Assembly (NCBI GenBank): GCA_947165335.1
Contig: CAMVAB010000026.1
Location: 1 to 10,322 of the forward strand
DNA length: 10,322 nucleotides
Reading direction: 5' to 3'
Source: an uncultured Pseudomonadota bacterium
Lineage (GTDB): Bacteria; Pseudomonadota; Alphaproteobacteria; Rs-D84
This document shows positions 1 through 7,215 of this stretch, piece after piece (the stretch's first letter is position 1; every line of letters begins with the position of its first letter). The position numbers and the translations under genes were made by a program. Under the pieces are notes generated by a model. That model searched no databases and was not told the origin of the DNA. It worked only from the letters and a program-made list of their open reading frames with translations.

Positions 1-566
1 GTGCCTTCGGCTGCTTCGACTGCGACAACCTGTTTATCGACAACAACAGATGCACCAATATCTTCGGTTCCAATGGTGTGTGAAACCTGGATAGCACGTT
101 CGATGTCGCGCATATCTGATTTTGCAGGTTTAACCTTGGTTTGAATACCTGGTTTTTCAAAAGTTAATTCTGGTGCTAAATCTTGTGCAGCAACAATTTC
201 ATATCCGCGTTTCTCTAACGCTTTGTTAAATGCGACAGCCATAGAATCATACCCCCGTTGATGTTTTATAACACTTAATAATACAGACAATGACCACAAA
301 TCAGGACGAATATCAGACAAGTTTACGTGCCCCAATGCCCCAACAAAACATAATTTTGTTATTCCGCGTTTTTTACATTCGCGTGCTGCAAGACCCGCAC
401 CGCCAATACGAACAACCAAATCAGGTTTTAATGCAGGGTCATAAAAGTTTTTTATACCCACGACATAAACATCCCACCCGTTTTTACGCATCGCATCGCG
501 CGCTAAAAACGGCAGGGACAATGCCCCACAAAATAAAGCTATTTTTTTGTCTGTATTTTTTTTCAT
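1..566 (-). CDS. lpxI: UDP-2,3-diacylglucosamine pyrophosphatase LpxI (partial, 5' part)
   Basis: LpxI hydrolyses UDP-2,3-diacylglucosamine to lipid X and UMP in lipid A synthesis and is the usual alternative to LpxH in alphaproteobacteria. The reading frame is open from ATG at 566 to the left edge (188 codons), so the C-terminal third is missing. Visible family features, in order, are an N-terminal Rossmann-like strand and turn (IALFCGALSLPF, residues 9-20), the FVGALGHVNLSDIRPD block (74-89), the segment before the C-terminal domain with GYD where GDD is common (about 105-107), and the family signature DIGASVVVDKQVVAVEAAEG (169-188). The layout matches what I recall of Caulobacter LpxI. The start is supported by a strong promoter immediately upstream and by the natural N-terminus. 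There is no Shine-Dalgarno; the mRNA is probably leaderless. In alphaproteobacteria lpxI often precedes lpxB, which would lie off the window. Confidence 0.9.
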   Translation of the reverse strand, partial: MKKNTDKKIALFCGALSLPFLARDAMRKNGWDVYVVGIKNFYDPALKPDLVVRIGGAGLAARECKKRGITKLCFVGALGHVNLSDIRPDLWSLSVLLSVIKHQRGYDSMAVAFNKALEKRGYEIVAAQDLAPELTFEKPGIQTKVKPAKSDMRDIERAIQVSHTIGTEDIGASVVVDKQVVAVEAAEG

Positions 567-572
567 ATCTTT

Positions 573-601
573 ATAATAGATGCAAAACACATTGGAATCA
601 A
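573..601 (-). promoter_or_regulatory. lpxI promoter, predicted leaderless
   Basis: On the minus strand, TTGATT (601-596) and TATTAT (578-573) are separated by exactly 17 bp, a near-ideal sigma70 arrangement. Only 6 nt lie between the -10 box and the lpxI ATG at 566, so transcription would start at or next to the A of the start codon. No purine-rich ribosome binding site fits in this gap. The -35 box overlaps that of the opposite promoter. Confidence 0.7.
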
Positions 602-621
602 GAATGTTTTTATGTTAGAAT
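593..621 (+). promoter_or_regulatory. RNA methyltransferase gene promoter, predicted leaderless
   Basis: TTGGAA (593-598) and TAGAAT (616-621) are separated by 17 bp. The ATG at 628 starts 6 nt after the -10 box, the same spacing as in the opposing lpxI promoter. No Shine-Dalgarno is present. The two -35 boxes share bases 596-598, so two polymerases are unlikely to bind at once. Confidence 0.65.
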
Positions 622-627
622 AATTTC

Positions 628-1563
628 ATGGCGACACAAAAATGTCCTTTTATAAATTTATGTGGTGGCTGTAAATACGATTTTACAGACGACAAATATC
701 ATGAAAATAAATTAAGCGAATTACCAAAGATAAATTTTACGCATGATGCGATTTTTGGAAAGCCAGGCACGCGCAGACGCGCTGAATTTGCTTTTGTTGA
801 CGGGCATTTTGGTTTCTATAAAAAGCAAAGCAAAGATATTGTTGATATAAACAGATGTATAAATGTTTGTGATGAAATAAACGATGCTTTGAAATATGTT
901 TCAAAATTGCCATGGATTGGTTCAGGGTCTGTTTTAATTACAAAATGTGAAAATGGCGTGGATATCTCAGTTAATGCAACAGTGCCATATTTTAACGCTG
1001 AATTCAAAGGGGCCGTTGAAAAATTACCACCACAAATAATTCGTTTTAATTGGAACGATAAAACTGTGCGTAAATATGCCCAGCCAGAGATAAAATTTAA
1101 CGATAAAATCATACCATATCCAACAAATGCTTTCTTGCAACCAACCATTGAAACAGAACAGATTTTGCGTGATTTGGTTGTGAAACATGTTGGAAATGAA
1201 AAACGCGTCGCAGATTTGTTTTGCGGTCTTGGTAATTTTACATTTGCGACCAAAGCGACCGGCTTTGATATTATTGGAAATGGGATAAAACGCGATTTGT
1301 TTAAAAAACCGTTAACGGTTAAAAATCTTGAACGATATGATGTTGTTATAATGGACCCTCCACGCAGCGGGGCGGAAAAACAATCAAAAGAATTATCAAA
1401 ATCAACAGTAAAACGAATCGTTTATGTTTCATGTAACCCAACAACTTTTGTTCGTGATAAAAAAATATTGGAACATGGCGGATATAAAATGACGGTTGCT
1501 ATACCAATTGACCAATTTGTCGGATCACCACATTGGGAAATCTTCAGCGTTTTTGAGAAATAG
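628..1563 (+). CDS. Compact class I SAM-dependent RNA m5U methyltransferase (TrmA/RlmD family)
   Basis: A member of the TrmA/RlmCD family, which methylates C5 of uridine in rRNA or tRNA using SAM and carries a [4Fe-4S] cluster. Cluster cysteines are visible as C6-x5-C12-GG-C15, with C77 or C81 as the likely fourth ligand. FLQPT (169-173) holds the conserved Gln. Motif I is DLFCGLGNFTF (196-206), MDPPRSGA (242-249) is the MDPPR motif, C269 in SCNPTT is the expected catalytic nucleophile, and E304 in SPHWE the expected base. At 311 residues it is much shorter than RlmD (over 400). It has no N-terminal TRAM domain, and the segment between motif I and KRDLFKKPL (221-229) lacks the usual acidic strand and helix. 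All signature catalytic residues remain, so it may be active. Target base (23S rRNA or tRNA) is not decidable. It stands alone, divergent from lpxI. Confidence 0.85.
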   Translation: MATQKCPFINLCGGCKYDFTDDKYHENKLSELPKINFTHDAIFGKPGTRRRAEFAFVDGHFGFYKKQSKDIVDINRCINVCDEINDALKYVSKLPWIGSGSVLITKCENGVDISVNATVPYFNAEFKGAVEKLPPQIIRFNWNDKTVRKYAQPEIKFNDKIIPYPTNAFLQPTIETEQILRDLVVKHVGNEKRVADLFCGLGNFTFATKATGFDIIGNGIKRDLFKKPLTVKNLERYDVVIMDPPRSGAEKQSKELSKSTVKRIVYVSCNPTTFVRDKKILEHGGYKMTVAIPIDQFVGSPHWEIFSVFEK

Positions 1564-1598
1564 ATTTTCGTTTTTTTGTTTTAGATATAAGGAGTTTT

Positions 1599-1632
1599 AA
1601 AAAATAAGGTCGCAATCGCAACCTTATTTTTT
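1599..1632. terminator. Bidirectional intrinsic terminator
   Basis: A perfect 12-bp inverted repeat (1599-1610 and 1621-1632, arm AAAAAATAAGGT) flanks a 10-nt loop. Each strand ends in a run of T, so it can stop transcription of both the methyltransferase gene (plus) and the M23 gene (minus). On the minus strand the stem incorporates the last lysine codons and the stop codon of the M23 gene, so this one element serves two convergent genes. Confidence 0.8.
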
Positions 1633-2952
1633 ACTTTTCTTTTCTTCTTTGTCATTTAATCGCACGATTTGTTTTGGATTATCTTTTAATGATTTTATTG
1701 TTGAATCAAGTTGCGCTTTCTTTTCCATAAATATTTTTTTGTTTGCCGCATCCAAATTATCTATGGCCGGCAATTTCACAGTCATAGGATTTACATGAAC
1801 ACCGTTTTTAATAACTTCGTAATGTAAATGTGGTCCAGTTGACATCCCCGTAGATCCAGCATAACCGATAATTTGTCCCTGGCGAACAACTGTGCCAACA
1901 TTTACCCCCTTTGCGAATTTTGACATGTGTGCATACAAAGTTTCAAAAGTTCCATTATGTCTTATTTTTACAAAATTACCATGACCACGATTGAAACTTT
2001 TTGCAATTACACGACCAGAACCAGCTGCTGGAATTGGTGTTCCTGTTGGTGCACGGAAATCAACACCTTTATGGGCACGTGTATATCCTAATACAGGATG
2101 TTTACGCGAACCAGAAAATTTAGATGTGATTTTTGCGTTGTTAATGGGTGTTCTTTTTAATGATTTGATTGCACCGTTCCCGTTTTCATCATAATAACCA
2201 GAATGTCCATCAGGTTTTACATAACGATACATTTGAACATTTCCACGCAACGCATCAAAAGATACAGCCAAGATATGTCCGTTATCTACCTTTTTGTCCG
2301 AAGCAAAATTTTCTTCATATAAAACATAAAACTTTTGCCCTGCCCTGATATCACGTTCAAAATCCATTTCAAACGCCAACAAATCATAGACATCCAAAAT
2401 GATTCCTTCGGGAATACCGGCATCCATGGCAGATAAATAAAAACTGCTGCCCTGGGCAATTTCGCCTTCTTTGAATGCGATTCGTGTATCACGTGCAATT
2501 TCAATTTTTTGACATTGCCATGTATCAGGTGTTCCGCAATCTACTTCAATTTTATTCCATGGGCCATTTTCAATTATGATTTTTGAAATTGGTGCGTTTT
2601 CATTTGGTCGAACGAAATCGATTTTATCACGACCAGCACGCAAAGTTGTAAAATCTGCATCGTTTTTCAAATTTTTTGAAATAATATCTATATCGCGCAT
2701 AGCAAAGCCCTGTTCGCCCAAAAGCTTTGATAATGTATCCCCAGATTTAACACTAACAACAGTATGTGTTTCAGTTGAAAATACCGCATCTCGCGCAGGT
2801 TTATAAAAACATACAACGCCAACTGCAATCACAACCATGGCAATTGCAATCCACATAATAATACGCGACAAAACATTTACATCGCTGACTTTTTTACAAG
2901 ATTTTACCAATCCGGCATTCATCTTTTTTATAATATATTTTGCTTTTTTCAT
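1624..2952 (-). CDS. Membrane-anchored M23 family peptidoglycan endopeptidase (MepM/YebA-like)
   Basis: A zinc metallopeptidase of the LytM/M23 type that cuts peptide cross-links in peptidoglycan. The order is a basic cytoplasmic N-terminus (1-30), one membrane segment (about 31-49), a LysM/OapA-like segment with VKSGDTLSKLL (68-78), a middle beta-rich region, and the catalytic domain (about 275-390). Zinc ligands H294 and D298 (HKGVD) and H377 (HLH), with accessory H342 (YAHM) and H375, are all present, so it should be active in the periplasm. C139 and C147 could form a disulphide. The tail is Lys-rich. The length of 442 residues is close to E. coli MepM. The frame extends upstream to 2988 with ATGs at 2961 and 2988, but the predicted promoter -10 box covers 2960-2965, so I chose the ATG at 2952. 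The mRNA would be leaderless. Confidence 0.9.
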   Translation of the reverse strand: MKKAKYIIKKMNAGLVKSCKKVSDVNVLSRIIMWIAIAMVVIAVGVVCFYKPARDAVFSTETHTVVSVKSGDTLSKLLGEQGFAMRDIDIISKNLKNDADFTTLRAGRDKIDFVRPNENAPISKIIIENGPWNKIEVDCGTPDTWQCQKIEIARDTRIAFKEGEIAQGSSFYLSAMDAGIPEGIILDVYDLLAFEMDFERDIRAGQKFYVLYEENFASDKKVDNGHILAVSFDALRGNVQMYRYVKPDGHSGYYDENGNGAIKSLKRTPINNAKITSKFSGSRKHPVLGYTRAHKGVDFRAPTGTPIPAAGSGRVIAKSFNRGHGNFVKIRHNGTFETLYAHMSKFAKGVNVGTVVRQGQIIGYAGSTGMSTGPHLHYEVIKNGVHVNPMTVKLPAIDNLDAANKKIFMEKKAQLDSTIKSLKDNPKQIVRLNDKEEKKSKK

Positions 2953-2967
2953 GAACGCCATTATAAT
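2940..2967 (+). promoter_or_regulatory. prmC promoter, predicted leaderless
   Basis: TTGCTT (2940-2945), a 16-bp spacer and a consensus TATAAT (2962-2967). The prmC ATG at 2974 begins 6 nt after the -10 box and no Shine-Dalgarno is visible. The -35 box lies within the coding region of the divergent M23 gene, and the -10 box overlaps that gene's own -10 box. Confidence 0.6.
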
Positions 2968-2988
2968 AAAAATATGAATATAAATCAA
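2960..2988 (-). promoter_or_regulatory. M23 peptidase gene promoter, predicted leaderless
   Basis: On the minus strand, TTGATT (2988-2983), a 17-bp spacer and consensus TATAAT (2965-2960). The ATG at 2952 starts 7 nt beyond the -10 box. This rules against the upstream ATGs at 2961 and 2988, which would lie in or before the promoter. The -35 box is inside the prmC coding sequence. Confidence 0.62.
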
Positions 2989-3741
2989 GCATTCGCAATT
3001 TTAAAAAACGCAGGTGGCATTCGCGCTGCCCGAATTATTACGGAAAAACATAAACATATGTCCTGGATTCGTGTTATGTATTACGCGTTTTTGTTGAAAC
3101 GCGGGATGCCGGTCGCAAAAATTATTCATTCAAAATGGTTTTATGGACTTGAATTTTATACAAATAAAAATACTTTGGATCCACGCCCAGACACCGAAAC
3201 ATTAGTCGAAGCAGTTATCAAAGACGCTATTGAAAACAAACCACGCAAAATATTAGATATGGGAACCGGGACCGGATGCATTATATGTGCACTTTGCAAA
3301 AACATCGCTAATTCAACCGGGGTCGCAATAGATAAATCAAAATCCGCTTTGCGTGTTGCGAAAAAAAATATAAAACGGTTCAATCTGGAAAAACAAATAA
3401 AAATCGCACATGGCAATTTCGATAATTTCAAATCAAAAGAAAAATTTGATATTATCGTTTCAAATCCACCATATATAAAATATGGCGACAAACGCGTTAA
3501 TGATGCTGCGCGCTTTGATCCCAAAATGGCGCTTTATGCAAAAAATAACGGATTGTTTGCATATGAACAAATTGCCAAGAATGCAAAAAATCTCATTAAA
3601 CAAAATGGCAAAATATATCTTGAAATTGGTATTGGTCAATCAAACCCAGTTATTAAAATTTTTAATTTTTACGGTTGGAAATTCGATCGTATTGAACAAG
3701 ATTTATCTGGTATAAATCGTGTATTGATATTTAACCTTTGA
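2974..3741 (+). CDS. prmC: Peptide chain release factor N5-glutamine methyltransferase PrmC (HemK)
   Basis: PrmC methylates the glutamine of the GGQ motif in release factors RF1 and RF2 with SAM, which boosts peptide release. The N-terminal helical region (about 1-60) leads into WFYGLEFY and the family signature DPRPDTE (69-75). The SAM fold shows LDMGTGTGC (94-102), acidic D120 that would hold the ribose, and the N5-Gln methyltransferase motif NPPY (164-167). FDPKMALYA (181-189) matches the conserved EPxxAL block. The length is 255 residues against about 277 in E. coli, with the shortening mainly in the N-terminal helices. The start fits the promoter 6 nt upstream. It overlaps the convergent metallo-hydrolase gene by 11 nt at its 3' end. 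It is not next to prfA here. Confidence 0.92.
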   Translation: MNINQAFAILKNAGGIRAARIITEKHKHMSWIRVMYYAFLLKRGMPVAKIIHSKWFYGLEFYTNKNTLDPRPDTETLVEAVIKDAIENKPRKILDMGTGTGCIICALCKNIANSTGVAIDKSKSALRVAKKNIKRFNLEKQIKIAHGNFDNFKSKEKFDIIVSNPPYIKYGDKRVNDAARFDPKMALYAKNNGLFAYEQIAKNAKNLIKQNGKIYLEIGIGQSNPVIKIFNFYGWKFDRIEQDLSGINRVLIFNL

Positions 3742-4378
3742 AAAACTGATTATGTTTTTTTAACCAACCAACAGTTGTATCCATGCCATGTCCATGAACG
3801 ACGTAAGTTTCATCATCCAGATCCATATCACAAAGATTTTCTATAGATTGGTGTAGTTGTTCATGATCGCCACCTGGAAAATCAAAACGTCCATGACTTT
3901 CTGCAAATAATGTGTCGCCTGTTAACAATATTTTATATTGTGGAAAATAGAACATTAAACCACCAGGTGTGTGACCTGGACTTTCCATTATTTCCATATT
4001 TATATCTGGTAATATCTCAATTGAGCCCGCTGATATATTTAATGGTTTTTTATAATTGTCATGAATATGCGGAATCCCGAACATATCAAGTATTTCGTTC
4101 CCCCAACCAATTAAATAATTATCATTAGCATTTAAAAACCAATTCACATTAAAAGCACGTGCTAAAGCTGGTGCAGCAGATATATGATCGGGATGTCCAT
4201 GCGTTGCATATATCGCACATAATTTAAGCCCACGTTCCAAAAGAACCTTTTCCCAATCTGCCGCCTTACCCCATGGGTCAAAAATAACAGCATCCAAACC
4301 ATTTGAAACCAACAACGAATTTGTATTCGTTGGTGGCATATGAAGAACTTCAAATTTTATATCGTTATTTTTTTGCAT
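3731..4378 (-). CDS. Metallo-beta-lactamase-fold hydrolase, glyoxalase II-like (YcbL type)
   Basis: A single-domain MBL-fold metallohydrolase of 215 residues. The metal ligands are all visible: THGHPDH (59-65) gives H60, H62, D64 and H65, SPGHTPGG (133-140) gives H136, GDTLF (154-158) gives D155, and HGHG (195-198) gives the last histidine. The final GHGMDTT block matches the GHGxxTT of the YcbL/glyoxalase II-like group. The likely role is hydrolysis of a thioester such as S-lactoylglutathione, but substrates in this group are not predictable from sequence and the C-terminal glutathione-binding domain of true GloB is missing. The ATG overlaps the ftsH stop by 14 nt and has no clear ribosome binding site, suggesting translational coupling. 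It is the last gene of the tilS-ftsH operon. Confidence 0.85.
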   Translation of the reverse strand: MQKNNDIKFEVLHMPPTNTNSLLVSNGLDAVIFDPWGKAADWEKVLLERGLKLCAIYATHGHPDHISAAPALARAFNVNWFLNANDNYLIGWGNEILDMFGIPHIHDNYKKPLNISAGSIEILPDINMEIMESPGHTPGGLMFYFPQYKILLTGDTLFAESHGRFDFPGGDHEQLHQSIENLCDMDLDDETYVVHGHGMDTTVGWLKKHNQFFKG

Positions 4379-6263
4379 GTGATTTTTTTACTGTTTTTTT
4401 GGTTGTCTTTTTTGCGACTGTTTTTTTACCAGAAATAATTTCGCGGATTTCGTCCCCAGACAATGTTTCTTTGTCCAGTAATGCTTTTGCTAACTTTTCC
4501 ACTGTCGCTTTGTTTTTGGACACCAAAGTTTTTGCATCTTTGTATGCGGTTTCTAACCATTTGCGGATTTCAGCATCAACGCTTTCTGCTGTTTTTTCAG
4601 ACGCGTTTTCAAGTGCAATTCTTTGACCAAAAGTTTGTGCCTGGTTAACAGCGACCATACCAATTTTATCAGATAATCCTGCCGTAGTAATAGAACGACG
4701 TGCCAGATGTGTTGCCATTGCGATATCGCTTTCCGCACCTGTTGTGATTTTATTTGCACCAAAGAATATTTCTTCTGATGCACGCCCCGCCAAGAACACT
4801 GATAAATTCGCACGAATTTCATCCAAACGCATTGACACTTTGTCGTCTATTGGTAAATGTTGAACCATACCCAGCGCACGTCCACGCGGTATAATCGTTG
4901 CCTTGTGAATTGGGTCAGTAAGTCCGCTGTAATGATTACCAACAAAGGCATGCCCTGCTTCGTGATATGCGGTCAATTTAATATCTTCTGGACGCATTTT
5001 ACGATTTTTAACTGGCCCCATTAAAATTTTGTCGCGCGCTTCTTCTATATCACTTTGTTCGACCAGTTTATGTTCTGCGCGCACAGCATGAAGTGCCGCT
5101 TCATTTAATAAATTTTCCAAATCAGCACCACTGAAACCAGTTGTTCCACGCGCCACATCCATCATATTAACATTATCATTTATTTTATATTTCTTGGCAT
5201 GAAGATTTAATATGTCATGACGTCCTTCGAGATTTGGTAATTCAATATTTATCTGTCTGTCAAAACGACCTGGACGCAAAAGCGCGGCATCTAACATATC
5301 AGGGCGATTCGTTGCGGCAATAACAATGATACCTGTTTCGTTTGAGAACCCATCCATTTCAATCAATAACTGATTCAAAGTTTGTTCACGATCATTATCA
5401 TTTATTGTGTGTTTGCTACGGCTTTGACCAATAGCGTCTATTTCATCAATAAACAAAATGCAAGGTGCATTACGTTTTGCAAGTTCAAATATTTCTTTGA
5501 TTTTTGCAACACCCAGACCAACTATAATACCTGAAAAATCACTGCCTGATGTAGCAAAGAAAGGAACATTTGCTTCACCTGCAACAGCGCGCGCAAGTAA
5601 TGTTTTACCGGTTCCTGGTTCGCCGGACAGCAATATTCCGCGTGGAACACGTGCGCCCAAAGCCTTGAATTTTTCTTTGTTTTTAAGGAAATCTACAACT
5701 TCCATCAATTCTTGTTTTTCAGTATCAATTCCTGCAACATCTTTGAATGTCGTTTTTGTTTTTCCTGTTGTAATTTTGGTTGGGTTTTGACCAATTAAAC
5801 TGCGTGTTATTCCGCCGCCACCATTTCCGCCACGCATGATACGCAATAACCAAATCAAGAACAAAGCACTAACTAGAATTGGCAGCCATCTTGCGACACC
5901 GTCCCACAACGAATCGTTATTGTTAATGGAAACTGTTGCACCATTTTTAGAAATTTTTTCCAACAATTCTGGATTATAAGTAATCGTTGCATGATATGGT
6001 GTGCCGTCTTTCAAAGTTCCAACTGCAACATTATCTTTTTGTATATCCATTGTTTTGATATCGTTTACACGACGCAAAACATCTGAAAAAGATAATTCAA
6101 TTGGCGCTTTTCGATCTGCTTTATTTGTAATCAAACCACCTGCGTTATTTATTCCGCCACTAACAATAATGCGAACAATTAACATTACAAACAATATTGC
6201 AAAAATAACCAGATAAAATTTTGATCCGTCTTTCTTCTTAAATAAATTATTTACGTTTTTCAT
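4365..6263 (-). CDS. ftsH: ATP-dependent zinc metalloprotease FtsH
   Basis: A membrane-bound AAA+ protease that degrades misfolded membrane proteins and short-lived regulators (LpxC and sigma32 in E. coli). It has two membrane segments (about 16-34 and 126-143) around a periplasmic domain, then the AAA module with Walker A GEPGTGKT (214-221), Walker B ILFIDEID (269-276), ATNRP and RPGRFDR (second region of homology, arginine fingers). The protease domain has HEAGH (434-438) and third zinc ligand D513 in TTGAESD. The tail is Lys/Thr-rich. Its 632 residues are normal for the family. The pore loop reads IVG (247-249) in place of the usual FVG. The frame extends to 6317, but ATG 6263 has AGGA at 6273-6270 and gives the normal N-terminus. 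It overlaps tilS by 17 nt. Confidence 0.96.
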   Translation of the reverse strand: MKNVNNLFKKKDGSKFYLVIFAILFVMLIVRIIVSGGINNAGGLITNKADRKAPIELSFSDVLRRVNDIKTMDIQKDNVAVGTLKDGTPYHATITYNPELLEKISKNGATVSINNNDSLWDGVARWLPILVSALFLIWLLRIMRGGNGGGGITRSLIGQNPTKITTGKTKTTFKDVAGIDTEKQELMEVVDFLKNKEKFKALGARVPRGILLSGEPGTGKTLLARAVAGEANVPFFATSGSDFSGIIVGLGVAKIKEIFELAKRNAPCILFIDEIDAIGQSRSKHTINDNDREQTLNQLLIEMDGFSNETGIIVIAATNRPDMLDAALLRPGRFDRQINIELPNLEGRHDILNLHAKKYKINDNVNMMDVARGTTGFSGADLENLLNEAALHAVRAEHKLVEQSDIEEARDKILMGPVKNRKMRPEDIKLTAYHEAGHAFVGNHYSGLTDPIHKATIIPRGRALGMVQHLPIDDKVSMRLDEIRANLSVFLAGRASEEIFFGANKITTGAESDIAMATHLARRSITTAGLSDKIGMVAVNQAQTFGQRIALENASEKTAESVDAEIRKWLETAYKDAKTLVSKNKATVEKLAKALLDKETLSGDEIREIISGKKTVAKKTTKKTVKKSHAKK

Positions 6264-7215
6264 GTCTTTTCCTAAAACTTGTTCTTTTTCCTTCTGGGAC
6301 AATAAGTATTCTGTCATTTAATCTGCGGACAGTACAATGTCCCAATGTGAATTTACAATCACTTTGTAAATTAGATAGTGCCTTTTGCAAAGAATTCAAG
6401 CGCACTTGGTAATTGTTCCCCCCGATTTTTTGAATCAAAGTTCCAAGAAACTTTAATCTAATTTCTTCTGCTTCGTCAAACAAAAAAGAGGCAACAAACA
6501 TCGCACCCCATGAACGAATAACCATTTCAACGCGCGACGCAATGTATTTGTCCATCCATTCACGTGTGCGCGATAAATTTTGAATTGCTAACAAAATGCG
6601 CGCATCACTAATTCCGAGTTCATCGTTTAATAAATGACGATTTTTGCGAATTTTTACGCGCGTGTAATGTTCATCGCTGTTCATAGAATCGACAAAATAT
6701 TTAATGTTATTATCATCGCAATATTTTCTGATTTCTTCGCGCGACACCTCTAATAATGGACGTAAAATTTTAACACCGTTTCTTTCTGATTCTGGAAGCA
6801 TCGCTGCCAAACCATACAAACCGCTTCCGCGCGAAAGATTCATCAAAAAGGTTTCAATTTGGTCATCGCTTTGATGTGCAGTCAAAAGATATTCAATATT
6901 ATTTTCATGACAAAAATCTGTCATCATTTGATATCGTGCTTCACGTGCAGCCGCTTCCAATCCATTAACTGGTTTTTCGCCGTCCCAATAAAAAATGCGG
7001 CATGTAATATTTAATTTTTCACAAACAGTTTTTACATATTCTGTTTCTGCATCAGCCTGGGCGCGCAATTTATGATTCACATGTAAACAAACAACATTTG
7101 CACCAATTTCATGCAACCAATATAGTAAACACATGGAATCAACACCACCACTGACCGCAACGGCCATTTGTTTGCCGCTATATTTACGCATAAAATCTTG
7201 AAACTTTTGATTCAT
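6247..7215 (-). CDS. tilS: tRNA(Ile)-lysidine synthase TilS
   Basis: TilS uses ATP and lysine to convert C34 of the CAU-anticodon tRNA-Ile to lysidine, switching it from Met to Ile identity and AUA decoding. The PP-loop SGGVDS is at 22-27, HVNHKLR at 46-52, and the family signature DDQIETFLMNLSRGSG at 118-133. DSMNSDEHYTRVKIR (177-191) is the conserved block following the catalytic core. At 322 residues it is far shorter than E. coli TilS (about 430), as it ends after a helical middle region and lacks the C-terminal TilS domain; short forms of this kind are known in bacteria. It is the first gene of an operon with ftsH, a pairing common in proteobacteria. The ATG at 7215 has no Shine-Dalgarno. 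Confidence 0.94.
   Translation of the reverse strand: MNQKFQDFMRKYSGKQMAVAVSGGVDSMCLLYWLHEIGANVVCLHVNHKLRAQADAETEYVKTVCEKLNITCRIFYWDGEKPVNGLEAAAREARYQMMTDFCHENNIEYLLTAHQSDDQIETFLMNLSRGSGLYGLAAMLPESERNGVKILRPLLEVSREEIRKYCDDNNIKYFVDSMNSDEHYTRVKIRKNRHLLNDELGISDARILLAIQNLSRTREWMDKYIASRVEMVIRSWGAMFVASFLFDEAEEIRLKFLGTLIQKIGGNNYQVRLNSLQKALSNLQSDCKFTLGHCTVRRLNDRILIVPEGKRTSFRKRHEKRK

Noticed and set aside
290..655. Plus-strand open frame of 121 codons
   Set aside because: It lies antisense to lpxI, has a low-complexity unlikely protein with no family signature, and overlaps the start of the methyltransferase gene.
816..1253. Minus-strand open frame of 145 codons
   Set aside because: It is antisense to the methyltransferase gene, which has all catalytic motifs; no ribosome binding site or family pattern supports the minus frame.
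1588..1600. Shine-Dalgarno-like AAGGAG after the methyltransferase stop
   Set aside because: No start codon follows at a suitable distance and the terminator begins directly after, so it is most likely chance.
2953..2988. Longer M23 N-terminus from ATG 2988 or 2961
   Set aside because: These ATGs fall within the predicted promoter, the added residues are a poor start, and ATG 2952 gives the typical basic-then-membrane N-terminus.
3741..3761. Hairpin AAAAAC-7 nt-GTTTTT followed by T residues just after the prmC stop
   Set aside because: The stem is only 6 bp with a single G-C pair and lies within the MBL coding region; too weak to call a terminator.
6264..6317. Longer FtsH N-terminus from ATG 6317
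   Set aside because: It would overlap tilS by 71 nt, adds a charged stretch not typical of FtsH, and the ATG at 6263 has a good AGGA site.
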